A stretch of DNA of 64,000 bases, taken from assembly GCF_033978785.1 (NCBI RefSeq), contig NW_026908060.1, positions 46,548-110,547 on the forward strand. Direction: 5' to 3'. The position numbers and the translations under genes were made by a program. This DNA comes from Entelurus aequoreus. Its lineage: Eukaryota; Chordata; Actinopteri; Syngnathiformes; Syngnathidae. Shown piece by piece: positions 1 to 11,776 of this stretch. Numbering within the stretch: the stretch's first letter is position 1; the number at the start of each line of letters is the position of its first letter. The notes under the pieces were generated by a model that was not told the origin of the DNA, ran no database searches, and saw only the letters and a program-made list of their open reading frames with translations.

Positions 1-97
1 GTGTCTGATCGAGAGAAGGAAAAAGAGGTGATTTTTAGCCTCTCTCGATTTTGTACTTAGAAAAAATCCAAATTTTTTTTTTTTTTTTTTTTTTTTT

Positions 98-161
98 CTA
101 AGTGTCCGATCGAGAGAAGGAAAAAGAGGTGATTTTTAGCCTCTCTCGATTTTGTACTTAG
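98..161 (+). repeat. Representative monomer core: imperfect palindrome
   Basis: This is one typical monomer core, used to describe the structure shared by all. The left arm at 98-120 (CTAAGTGTCCGATCGAGAG plus AAGG) is nearly the reverse complement of the right arm at 140-161 (CCTCTCTCGAT then TTTGTACTTAG). CTAAGT pairs with ACTTAG, and ATCGAGAG pairs with CTCTCGAT. GTCCG opposite TTTGT forms an internal mismatch, and one A is bulged. Inside the arms, AAAAA and TTTTT flank the 7-nt loop GAGGTGA. Outside, the T run before CTAAG can pair with the AAAAAA after ACTTAG. A single strand of each monomer could therefore fold into one long hairpin. No protein or RNA product is suggested by this alone. 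Confidence 0.85.
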
Positions 162-1005
162 AAAAAATCCAAATTTTTTTTTTTTTTTTTTTTTTTCTAA
201 GTGTCCGATCGAGAGAAGGAAAAAGAGGTGATTTAGCCTCTCTCGATTTTGTACTTAGAAAAAAATCCAAATTTTTTTTTTTTTTTTTTCCGTTTTTTTT
301 CTAAGTGTCTGATCGAGAGAAGGAAAAAGAGGTGATTTTTAGCCTCTCTCGATTTTGTACTTAGAAAAAATCCAAATTTTTTTTTTTTTTTTCCGTTTTT
401 TTTTCTAAGTGTCTGATCGAGAGAAGGAAAAAGTGGTGATTTTTAGCCTCTCTCGATTTTGTACTTAGAAAAAATCCAATTTTTTTTTTTTTTTTTTTTT
501 TTTCTAAGTGTCCGATCGAGAGAAGGAAAAAGAGGTGATTTTTAGCCTCTCTCGATTTTGTACTTAGAAAAAATCCAATTTTTTTTTTTTTTTTTTTCCG
601 TTTTTTTTCTAAGTGTCTGATCGAGAGAAGGAAAAAGAGGTGATTTTTAGCCTCTCTCGATTTTGTACTTAGAAAAAATCCAAATTTTTTTTTTTTTTTT
701 TTTTTTTTTCTAAGTGTCCGATCGAAAGAAGGAAAAAGAGGTGATTTTTAGCCTCTCTCGATTTTGTACTTAGAAAAAATCCAAATTTTTTTTTTTTTTT
801 TTTCCGTTTTTTTTCTAAGTGTCTGATCGAGAGAAGGAAAAAGAGGTGATTTTTAGCCTCTCTCGATTTTGTACTTAGAAAAAATCCAATTTTTTTTTTT
901 TTTTTTCTTTTTCTAAGTGTCCGATCGAGAGAAGGAAAAAGAGGTGATTTTTAGCCTCTCTCGATTTTGTACTTAGAAAAAATCCAATTTTTTTTTTTTT
1001 TTTCT

Positions 1006-1015
1006 GTTTTTTTTC
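1006..1015 (+). other. Empty-site paralogue of the LINE insertion point
   Basis: GTTTTTTTTC here is followed directly by TAAGTGTCTGATCGAG, whereas the same 10 bases at 22911-22920 are followed by the LINE. The flanks correspond at a constant offset of about 21,905 bp. The shortened GATTTAGCC lies at 230 and 22135, the AAGTGG variant at 434 and 22337, and the CTTTTTCTAAG tract variant at 907 and 22813. The stretch thus shows the cassette as it was before the retrotransposon entered. Confidence 0.85.
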
Positions 1016-1220
1016 TAAGTGTCTGATCGAGAGAAGGAAAAAGAGGTGATTTTTAGCCTCTCTCGATTTTGTACTTAGAAAAAATCCAAATTTTTTTTTT
1101 TTTTTTTTTCCGTTTTTTTTCTAAGTGTCTGATCGAGAGAAGGAAAAAGAGGTGATTTTTAGCCTCTCTCGATTTTGTACTTAGAAAAAATCCAAATTTT
1201 TTTTTTTTTTTTTTTTTTTT

Positions 1221-1813
1221 TCTAAGTGTCCGATCGAGAGAAGGAAAAAGAGGTGATTTTTAGCCTCTCTCGATTTTGTACTTAGAAAAAATCCAAATTT
1301 TTTTTTTTTTTTTTTCCGTTTTTTTTCCAAGTGTCTGATCGAGAGAAGGAAAAAGAGGTGATTTTTAGCCTCTCTCGATTTTGTACTTAGAAAAAATCCA
1401 AATTTTTTTTTTTTTTTTTCCGTTTTTTTTCTAAGTGTCTGATCGAGAGAAGGAAAAAGAGGTGATTTTTAGCCTCTCTCGATTTTGTACTTAGAAAAAA
1501 TCCAAATTTTTTTTTTTTTTTTTTTTTTTTCTAAGTGTCCGATCGAGAGAAGGAAAAAGAGGTGATTTTTAGCCTCTCTCGATTTTGTACTTAGAAAAAA
1601 TCCAATTTTTTTTTTTTTTTTTTCCGTTTTTTTTTCCAAGTGTCTGATCGAGAGAAGGAAAAAGAGGTGATTTTTAGCCTCTCTCGATTTTGTACTTAGA
1701 AAAAATCCAAATTTTTTTTTTTTTTTTTTTCCGTTTTTTTTCTAAGTGTCTGATCGAGAGAAGGAAAAAGAGGTGATTTTTAGCCTCTCTCGATTTTGTA
1801 CTTAGAAAAAATC

Positions 1814-1844
<31 letters not shown>

Positions 1845-2155
1845 CTAAGTGTCCGATCGAGAGAAGGAAAAAGAGGTGATTTTTAGCCTCTCTCGATTTT
1901 GTACTTAGAAAAAATCCAAATGTTTTTTTTTTTTTCTGTTTTTTTTCTAAGTGTCTGATCGAGAGAAGGAAAAAGAGGTGATTTTTAGCCTCTCTCGATT
2001 TTGTACTTAGAAAAAATCCAAATTTTTTTTTTTTTTTTTTTCCGTTTTTTTTCTAAGTGTCTGATCGAGAGAAGGAAAAAGAGGTGATTTTTAGCCTCTC
2101 TCGATTTTGTACTTAGAAAAAATCCAAATTTTTTTTTTTTTTTTTTTTTTTTTTC
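1221..2155 (+). repeat. Local trimeric higher-order repeat (~310 bp)
   Basis: Pure-T/GTCCG monomers start near 1221, 1531, 1845 and 2155, each separated by two CCG or CTG/GTCTG monomers. This gives a regular B-B-A order with a period of 310-314 bp. Similar trimers recur through much of the window, mixed with A-B dimers and runs of the same type, so the order is partial and not strict. Monomer assignment was by eye. Confidence 0.7.
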
Positions 2156-3763
2156 TAAGTGTCCGATCGAGAGAAGGAAAAAGAGGTGATTTTTAGCCTC
2201 TCTCGATTTTGTACTCAGAAAAAATCCAATTTTTTTTTTTTTTTTTTTCCGTTTTTTTTTCTAAGTGTCTGATCGAGAGAAGGAAAAAGAGGTGATTTTT
2301 AGCCTCTCTCGATTTTGTACTTAGAAAAAATCCAAATTTTTTTTTTTTTTTTTCTGTTTTTTTCTAAGTGTCTGATCGAGAGAAGGAAAAAGAGGTGATT
2401 TTTAGCCTCTCTCGATTTTGTACTAAGAAAAAATCCAATTTTTTTTTTTTTTTTTTTTCCGTTTTTTTTCTAAGTGTCTGATCGAGAGAAGGAAAAAGAG
2501 GTGATTTTTAGCCTCTCTCGATTTTGTACTTAGAAAAAATCCAAATTTTTTTATTATTTTTTTTTTTTTCTAAGTGTCCGATCGAGAGAAGGAAAAAGAG
2601 GTGATTTTTAGCCTCTCTCGATTTTGTACTTAGAAAAAATCCAAATTTATTTATTTATTTTTTTTTTTTTTCTAAGTGTCCGATCGAGAGAAGGAAAAAG
2701 AGGTGATTTTTAGCCTCTCTCGATTTTGTACTTAGAAAAAATCCAAATTTTTTTTTTTTTTTTTCCGTTTTTTTTCTAAGTGTCTGATCGAGAGAAGGAA
2801 AAAGAGGTGATTTTTAGCCTCTCTCGATTTTGTACTTAGAAAAAATCCAAATTTTTTTTTTTTTTTTTTTTCTAAGTGTCCGATCGAGAGAAGGAAAAAG
2901 AGGTGATTTTTAGCCTCTCTCGATTTTGTACTTAGAAAAAATCCAAATTTTTTTTTTTTTTTTTCCGTTTTTTTTCTAAGTGTCTGATCGAGAGAAGGAA
3001 AAAGAGGTGATTTTTAGCCTCTCTCGATTTTGTACTTAGAAAAAATCCAAATTTTTTTTTTTTTTTTTTTTCTAAGTGTCCGATCGAGAGAAGGAAAAAG
3101 AGGTGATTTTTAGCCTCTCTCGATTTTGTACTGAGAAAAAATCCAAATTTTTTTTTTTTTTTTTCCGTTTTTTTTCTAAGTGTCTGATCGAGAGAAGGAA
3201 AAAGAGGTGATTTTTAGCCTCCCTCGATTTTGTACTTAGAAAAAATGCAAATTTTTTTTTTTTTTTTTTTTTTTTTTCTAAGTGTCCGATCGAGAGAAGG
3301 AAAAAGAGGTGATTTTTAGCCTCTCTCGATTTTGTACTTAGAAAAAAATCCAAATTTTTTTTTTTTTTTTCCCGTTTTTTTTCTAAGTGTCTGATCGAGA
3401 GAAGGAAAAAGAGGTGATTTTTAGCCTCTCTCGATTTTGTACTTAGAAAAAATCCAAATTTTTTTTTTTTTTTTTTCCGTTTTTTTTCTAAGTGTCTGAT
3501 CGAGAGAAGGAAAAAGAGGTGATTTTTAGCCTCTCTCGATTTTGTACTTAGAAAAAATCCAATTTTTTTTTTTCTTTTTTTTTTTTTCTAAGTGTCCGAT
3601 CGAGAGAAGGAAAAAGAGGTGATTTTTAGCCTCTCTCGATTTTGTACTTAGAAAAAATCCAAATTTTTTTTTTTTTTTTTCCGTTTTTTTTCTAAGTGTT
3701 TGATCGAGAGAAGGAAAAAGAGGTGATTTTTAGCCTCTCTCGATTTTGTACTTAGAAAAAATC

Positions 3764-3794
<31 letters not shown>

Positions 3795-4279
3795 CTAAGT
3801 GTCCGATCGAGAGAAGGAAAAAGAGGTGATTTTTAGCCTCTCTCGATTTTGTACTTAGAAAAAATCCAAATTTATTTTTTTTTTTTTTCCGTTTTTTTTC
3901 TAAGTGTCTGATCGAGAGAAGGAAAAAGAGGTGATTTTTAGCCTCTCTCGATTTTGTACTTAGAAAAAATCCAAATTTTTTTTTTTTTTTTTTTTTTTTC
4001 TAAGTGTCCGATCGAGAGAAGGAAAAAGAGGTGATTTTTAGCCTCTCTCGATTTTGTACTTAGAAAAAATCCAATTTTTTTTTTTTTTTTTTCCGTTTTT
4101 TTTCCAAGTGTCTGATCGAGAGAAGGAAAAAGAGGTGATTTTTAGCCTCTCTCGATTTTGTACTTAGAAAAAATCCAAATTTTTTTTTTTTTTTTTCCGT
4201 TTTTTTTCTAAGTGTCTGATCGAGAGAAGGAAAAAGAGGTGATTTTTAGCCTCTCTCGATTTTGTACTTAGAAAAAATC

Positions 4280-4310
<31 letters not shown>

Positions 4311-4487
4311 CTAAGTGTCCGATCGAGAGAAGGAAAAAGAGGTGATTTTTAGCCTCTCTCGATTTTGTACTTAGAAAAAATCCAAATTTTTTTTTTTTTT
4401 TTTTCCGTTTTTTTTCTAAGTGTCTGATCGAGAGAAGGAAAAAGAGGTGATTTTTAGCCTCTCTCGATTTTGTACTTAGAAAAAATC

Positions 4488-4518
<31 letters not shown>

Positions 4519-5518
4519 CTAAGTGTCCGATCGAGAGAAGGAAAAAGAGGTGATTTTTAGCCTCTCTCGATTTTGTACTTAGAAAAAATCCAAATGTTTT
4601 TTTTTTTTTCTGTTTTTTTTCTAAGTGTCTGATCGAGAGAAGGAAAAAGAGGTGATTTTTAGCCTCTCTCGATTTTGTACTTAGAAAAAATCCAAATTTT
4701 TTTTTTTTTTTTTTCCGTTTTTTTTCTAAGTGTCTGATCGAGAGAAGGAAAAAGAGGTGATTTTTAGCCTCTCTCGATTTTGTACTTAGAAAAAATCCAA
4801 ATTTTTTTTTTTTTTTTTTTTTTTTTTCTAAGTGTCCGATCGAGAGAAGGAAAAAGAGTGATTTTTAGCCTCTCTCAATTTTGTACTCAGAAAAAATCCA
4901 ATTTTTTTTTTTTTTTTTTCCGTTTTTTTTCTAAGTGTCTGATCGAGAGAAGGAAAAAGAGGTGATTTTTAGCCTCTCTCGATTTTGTACTTAGAAAAAA
5001 TCCAAATTTTTTTTTTTTTTTTTCTGTTTTTTTTCTAAGTGTCTGATCGAGAGAAGGAAAAAGAGGTGATTTTTAGCCTCTCTCGATTTTCTACTTAGAA
5101 AAAATCCAATTTTTTTTTTTTTTTTTTTTTCCGTTTTTTTTCTAAGTGTCTGATCGAGAGAAGGAAAAAGAGGTGATTTTTAGCCTCTCTCGATTTTGTA
5201 CTTAGAAAAAATCCAATTTTTTTTTTTTTTTTTTTTTTTTCTAAGTGTCCGATCGAGAGAAGGAAAAAGAGGTGATTTTTAGCCTCTCTCGATTTTGTAC
5301 TTAGAAAAAATCCAAATTTATTTATTTTTTTATTTTTTTTTTCTAAGTGTCCGATCGAGAGAAGGAAAAAGAGGTGATTTTTAGCCTCTCTCGATTTTGT
5401 ACTTAGAAAAATCCAAATTTTTTTTTTTTTTTTTTCCGTTTTTTTTCTAAGTGTCTGATCGAGAGAAGGAAAAAGAGGTGATTTTTAGCCTCTCTCGATT
5501 TTGTACTTAGAAAAAATC

Positions 5519-5549
<31 letters not shown>

Positions 5550-5770
5550 CCTTTTTTTTTCTAAGTGTCTGATCGAGAGAAGGAAAAAGAGGTGATTTTT
5601 AGCCTCTCTCGATTTTGTACTTAGAAAAAATCCAAATTTTTTTTTTTTTTTTTTCCGTTTTTTTTCTAAGTGTCTGATCGAGAGAAGGAAAAAGAGGTGA
5701 TTTTTAGCCTCTCTCGATTTTGTACTTAGAAAAAATCCAATTTTTTTTTTTTTTTTCCGTTTTTTTTCTA

Positions 5771-6996
5771 AGTGTCTGATCGAGGAAGGAAAAAGAGGTG
5801 ATTTTTAGCCTCTCTCGATTTTGTACTTAGAAAAAAATCCAAATTTTTTTTTTTTTTTTTTCCGTTTTTTTTCTAAGTGTCTGATCGAGAGAAGGAAAAA
5901 GAGGTGATTTTTAGCCTCTCTCGATTTTGTACTTAAAAAAAATACAAATTTTTTTTTTTTTTTTTTTTTTTTTTCCGTTTTTTTTCTAAGTGTCTGATCG
6001 AGAGAAGGAAAAAGAGGTGATTTTTAGCCTCTCTCGATTTTGTACTTAGAAAAAATCCAAATTTTTTTTTTTTTTTTTTTCCGTTTTTTTTCGAAGTGTC
6101 TGATCGAGAGAAGGAAAAAGAGGTGATTTTTAGCCTCTCTCGATTTTGTACTTAGAAAAAAATCCAAATTTTTATTTTTATTTTTTTTCCGTTTTTTTTC
6201 TAAGTGTTTGATCGAGAGAAGGAAAAAGAGGTGATTTTTAGCCTCTCTCGATTTTGTACTTAGAAAAAATCCAAATTTTTTTTTTTTATTTATTTTTTTT
6301 TTTCTAAGTGTCCGATCGAGAGAAGGAAAAAGAGGTGATTTTTAGCCTCTCTCGATTTTGTACTTAGAAAAAATCCAAATTTTTTTTTTTTTTTTTTCCG
6401 TTTTTTTTCTAAGTGTCTGATCGAGAGAAGGAAAAAGAGGTGATTTTTAGCCTCTCTCGATTTTGTACTTAGAAAAAATCCAAATTTTTTTTTTTTTTTT
6501 TTTTTTTTTCTAAGTGTCCGATCGAGAGAAGGAAAAAGAGGTGATTTTTAGCCTCTCTCGATTTTGTACTTAGAAAAAATCCAATTTTTTTTTTTTTTTT
6601 TTCCGTTTTTTTTCCAAGTGTCTGATCGAGAGAAGGAAAAAGAGGTGATTTTTAGCCTCTCTCGATTTTGTACTTAGAAAAAATCCAAATTTTTTTTTTT
6701 TTTTTTCCGTTTTTTTTCTAAGTGTCTGATCGAGAGAAGGAAAAAGAGGTGATTTTTAGCCTCTCTCGATTTTGTACTTAGAAAAAATCCAAATTTTTTT
6801 TTTTTTTTTTTTTTTTTTTCTAAGTGTCCGATCGAGAGAAGGAAAAAGAGGTGATTTTTAGCCTCTCTCGATTTTGTACTTAGAAAAAATCCAAATTTTT
6901 TTTTTTTTTTTTTCCGTTTTTTTTCTAAGTGTCTGATCGAGAGAAGGAAAAAGAGGTGATTTTTAGCCTCTCTCGATTTTGTACTTAGAAAAAATC

Positions 6997-7027
<31 letters not shown>

Positions 7028-8436
7028 CTAAGTGTCCGATCGAGAGAAGGAAAAAGAGGTGATTTTTAGCCTCTCTCGATTTTGTACTTAGAAAAAATCC
7101 AAATGTTTTTTTTTTTTTTCTGTTTTTTTTCTAAGTGTCTGATCGAGAGAAGGAAAAGAGGTGATTTTTAGCCTCTCTCGATTTTGTACTTAGAAAAAAT
7201 CCAAATTTTTTTTTTTTTTTTTTCCGTTTTTTTTCTAAGTGTCTGATCGAGAGAAGGAAAAAGAGGTGATTTTTAGCCTCTCTCGATTTTGTACTTAGAA
7301 AAAATCCAAATTTTTTTTTTTTTTTTTTTTTTTTTCTAAGTGTCCGATCGAGAGAAGGAAAAAGAGGTGATTTTTAGCCTCTCTCGATTTTGTACTCAGA
7401 AAAAATCCAATTTTTTTTTTTTTTTTTTTCCGTTTTTTTTCTAAGTGTCTGATCGAGAGAAGGAAAAAGAGGTGATTTTTAGCCTCTCTCGATTTTGTAC
7501 TTAGAAAAAATCCAAATTTTTTTTTTTTTTTTTTCTGTTTTTTTTTCTAAGTGTCTGATCGAGAGAAGGAAAAAGAGGTGATTTTTAGCCTCTCTCGATT
7601 TTGTACTTAGAAAAAATCCAAATTTTTTTTTTTTTTTTTTTCCGTTTTTTTTCTAAGTGTCTGATCGAGAGAAGGAAAAAGAGGTGATTTTTAGCCTCTC
7701 TCGATTTTGTACTTAGAAAAATCCAATTTTTTTTTTTTTTTTTTTTTTTTTTCTAAGTGTCCGATCGAGAGAAGGAAAAAGAGGTGATTTTTAGCCTCTC
7801 TCGATTTTGTACTTAGAAAAAATCCAAATTTATTTTTTTTTTTATTTTTTTTTTCTAAGTGTCCGATCGAGAGAAGGAAAAAGAGGTGATTTTTAGCCTC
7901 TCTCGATTTTGTACTTAGAAAAAATCCAAATTTTTTTTTTTTTTTTTTTCCGTTTTTTTTCTAAGTGTCTGATCGAGAGAAGGAAAAAGAGGTGATTTTA
8001 GCCTCTCTCGATTTTGTACTTAGAAAAATCCAAATTTTTTTTTTTTTTTTTTCTAAGTGTCCGATCGAGAGAAGGAAAAAGAGGTGATTTTTAGCCTCTC
8101 TCGATTTTGTACTTAGAAAAAATCCAAATTTTTTTTTTTTTTTTTCCGTTTTTTTTTTCTAAGTGTCTGATCGAGAGAAGGAAAAAGAGGTGATTTTTAG
8201 CCTCTCTCGATTTTGTACTTAGAAAAAATCCAATTTTTTTTTTTTTTTTTTTTTTTTTTCTAAGTGTCCGATCGAGAGAAGGAAAAAGAGGTGATTTTTA
8301 GCCTCTCTCGATTTTGTACTGAGAAAAAATCCAAATTTTTTTTTTTTTTTTTTCCGTTTTTTTTCTAAGTGTCTGATCGAGAGAAGGAAAAAGAGGTGAT
8401 TTTTAGCCTCCCTCGATTTTGTACTTAGAAAAAATG

Positions 8437-8467
<31 letters not shown>

Positions 8468-8957
8468 CTAAGTGTCCGATCGAGAGAAGGAAAAAGAGGT
8501 GATTTTTAGCCTCTCTCGATTTTGTACTTAGAAAAAAATCCAAATTTTTTTTTTTTTTTTTTTCCGTTTTTTTCTAAGTGTCTGATCGAGAGAAGAAAAA
8601 AGAGGTGATTTTTAGCCTCTCTCGATTTTGTACTTAGAAAAAATCCAAATTTTTTTTTTTTTTTTTTTCCGTTTTTTTTCTAAGTGTCTGATCGAGAGAA
8701 GGAAAAAGAGGTGATTTTTAGCCTCTCTCGATTTTGTACTTAGAAAAAATCCAATTTTTTTTTTTCTTTTTTTTTTTTTCTAAGTGTCCGATCGAGAGAA
8801 GGAAAAAGAGGTGATTTTTAGCCTCTCTCGATTTTGTACTTAGAAAAAATCCAAATTTTTTTTTTTTTTTTTTTCCGTTTTTTTTCTAAGTGTTTGATCG
8901 AGAGAAGGAAAAAGAGGTGATTTTTAGCCTCTCTCGATTTTGTACTTAGAAAAAATC

Positions 8958-8988
<31 letters not shown>

Positions 8989-11745
8989 CTAAGTGTCCGA
9001 TCGAGAGAAGGAAAAAGAGGTGATTTTTAGCCTCTCTCGATTTTGTACTTAGAAAAAATCCAAATTTATTTTTTTTTTTTTCCGTTTTTTTTCTAAGTGT
9101 CTGATCGAGAGAAGGAAAAAGAGGTGATTTTTAGCCTCTCTCGATTTTGTACTTAGAAAAAATCCAAATTTTTTTTTTTTTTTTTTTTTTTTCTAAGTGT
9201 CCGATCGAGAGAAGGAAAAAGAGGTGATTTTTAGCCTCTCTCGATTTTGTACTTAGAAAAAATCCAAATTTTTTTTTTTTTTTTTTCCGTTTTTTTTCCA
9301 AGTGTCTGATCGAGAGAAGGAAAAAGAGGTGATTTTTAGCCTCTCTCGATTTTGTACTTAGAAAAAATCCAAATTTTTTTTTTTTTTTTTCCGTTTTTTT
9401 TCTAAGTGTCTGATCGAGAGAAGGAAAAAGAGGTGATTTTTAGCCTCTCTCGATTTTGTACTTAGAAAAAATCCAAATTTTTTATTTTTTTTTTTTTTTT
9501 TTCTAAGTGTCCGATCGAGAGAAGGAAAAAGAGGTGATTTTTAGCCTCTCTCGATTTTGTACTTAGAAAAAATCCAAATTTTTTTTTTTTTTTTTTCCGT
9601 TTTTTTTCTAAGTGTCTGATCGAGAGAAGGAAAAAGAGGTGATTTTTAGCCTCTCTCGATTTTGTACTTAGAAAAAATCCAAATTTTTTTTTTTTTTTTT
9701 TTTTTTTTTCTAAGTGTCCGATCGAGAGAAGGAAAAAGAGGTGATTTTTAGCCTCTCTCGATTTTGTACTTAGAAAAAATCCAAATGTTTTTTTTTTTTT
9801 TCTGTTTTTTTTCTAAGTGTCTGATCGAGAGAAGGAAAAAGAGGTGATTTTTAGCCTCTCTTGATTTTGTACTTAGAAAAAATCCAAATTTTTTTTTTTT
9901 TTTTTTCCGTTTTTTTTCTAAGTGTCTGATCGAGAGAAGGAAAAAGAGGTGATTTTTAGCCTCTCTCGATTTTGTACTTAGAAAATATCCAAATTTTTTT
10001 TTTTTTTTTTTTTTTTTTCTAAGTGTCCGATCGAGAGAAGGAAAAAGAGGTGATTTTTAGCCTCTCTCGATTTTGTACTCAGAAAAAATCCAATTTTTTT
10101 TTTTTTTTTTTTTTTCCGTTTTTTTTCTAAGTGTCTGATCGAGAGAAGGAAAAAGAGATGATTTTTAGCCTCTCTCGATTTTGTACTTAGAAAAAATCCA
10201 AATTTTTTTTTTTTTTTTTCTGTTTTTTTTCTAAGTGTCTGATCGAGAGAAGGAAAAAGAGGTGATTTTTAGCCTCTCTCGATTTTGTACTTAGAAAAAA
10301 TCCAAATTTTTTTTTTTTTTTTTTTTCCGTTTTTTTTCTAAGTGTCTGATCGAGAGAAGGAAAAAGAGGTGATTTTTAGCCTCTCTCGATTTTGTACTTA
10401 GAAAAAATCCAAATTTTTTTTTTTTTTTTTTTTTTTTTCTAAGTGTCCGATCGAGAGAAGGAAAAAGAGGTGATTTTTAGCCTCTCTCGATTTTGTACTT
10501 AGAAAAAATCCAAATTTATTTATTTTTTTATTTTTTTTTTCTAAGTGTCCGATCGAGAGAAGGAAAAAGAGGTGATTTTTAGCCTCTCTCGATTTTGTAC
10601 TTAGAAAAAATCCAAATTTTTTTTTTTTTTTTTTCCGTTTTTTTTCTAAGTGTCTGATCGAGAGAAGGAAAAAGAGGTGATTTTTAGCCTCTCTCGATTT
10701 TGTACTTAGAAAAAATCCAAATTTTTTTTTTTTTTTTTTCCGTTTTTTTTCTAAGTGTCTGATCGAGAGAAGGAAAAAGAGGTGATTTTTAGCCTCTCTC
10801 GATTTTGTACTTAGAAAAAATCCAAATTTTTTTTTTTTTTTTTTTTTTTTTTCTTAGTGTCCGATCTAGAGAAGGAAAAAGAGGTGATTTTTAGCCTCTC
10901 TCGATTTTGTACTTAGAAAAAAATCCAAATTTTTTTTTTTTTTTTTCCGTTTTTTTCTAAGTGTCTGATCGAGAGAAGGAAAAAGAGGTGATTTTTAGCC
11001 TCTCTCGATTTTGTACTTAGAAAAAATCCAAATTTTTTTTTTTTTTTTTTCCGTTTTTTTTCTAAGTGTCTGATCGAGAGAAGGAAAAAGAGGTGATTTT
11101 TAGCCTCTCTCGATTTTGTACTTAGAAAAAATCCAATTTTTTTTTTTTTTTTTTTTTCTAAGTGTCCGATCGAGAGAGAAAAAGAGGTGATCTTTAGCCT
11201 CTCTCGATTTTGTACTTAGAAAAAATCCAAATTTTTTTTTTTTTTTTTTCCGTTTTTTTTCTAAGTGTCTGATCGAGAGAAGGAAAAAGAGGTGATTTTT
11301 AGCCTCTCTCGATTTTGTACTTAGAAAAAATCCAATTTTTTTTTTTTTTTTTCTGTTTTTTTTCTAAGTGTCTGATCGAGAGAAGGAAAAAGAGGTGATT
11401 TTTAGCCTCTCTCGATTTTGTACTTAGAAAAAATCCAAATTTTTTTTTTTTTTTTTTCCGTTTTTTTTCTAAGTGTCTGATCGAGAGAAGGAAAAAGAGG
11501 TGATTTTTAGCCTCTCTCGATTTTGTACTTAGAAAAAATCCAAATTTTTTTTTTTTTTTTTTTTTTTTTCTAAGTGTCCGATCGAGAGAAGGAAAAAGAG
11601 GTGATTTTTAGCCTCTCTCGATTTTGTACTGAGAAAAAATCCAAATTTTTTTTTTTTTTTTTCCGTTTTTTTTCTAAATGTCTGATCGAGAGAAGGAAAA
11701 AGAGGTGATTTTTAGCCTCTCTCGATTTTGTACTTAGAAAAAATG

Positions 11746-11776
<31 letters not shown>

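Noticed and set aside
98..161. Possible RNA polymerase III B-box (GATCGAGAG) and a SINE or tRNA-derived origin
   Set aside because: The match to GWTCRANNC lacks the final C, I see no A-box at proper spacing, and T tracts on both sides would act as terminators. Similarity to a tRNA fold was not visible.
3072..3353. Lys/Phe-rich minus-strand open frames (also 16467-16814, 24381-24659, 25619-25999, 28304-28537, 38092-38439, 45930-46172)
   Set aside because: They are translations of satellite monomers and poly(A) tracts. The peptide repeats with the monomer period and starts from the same core, and there is no gene-like composition.
4780..4965. Plus-strand open frames beginning MYLEKIQ (also 16483-16671 and 63622-63804)
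   Set aside because: Each begins at TTG in the conserved TTTTGTACTTAG and runs through poly(T) as poly-Phe. They exist only where tract lengths happen to keep frame.
5320..5340. TTTATTTATTTTTTTA-type tracts as separate microsatellites or AU-rich elements
   Set aside because: They occupy the normal T-tract position of a monomer and recur with the duplications (for example 10515 and 18785), so they are tract variants.
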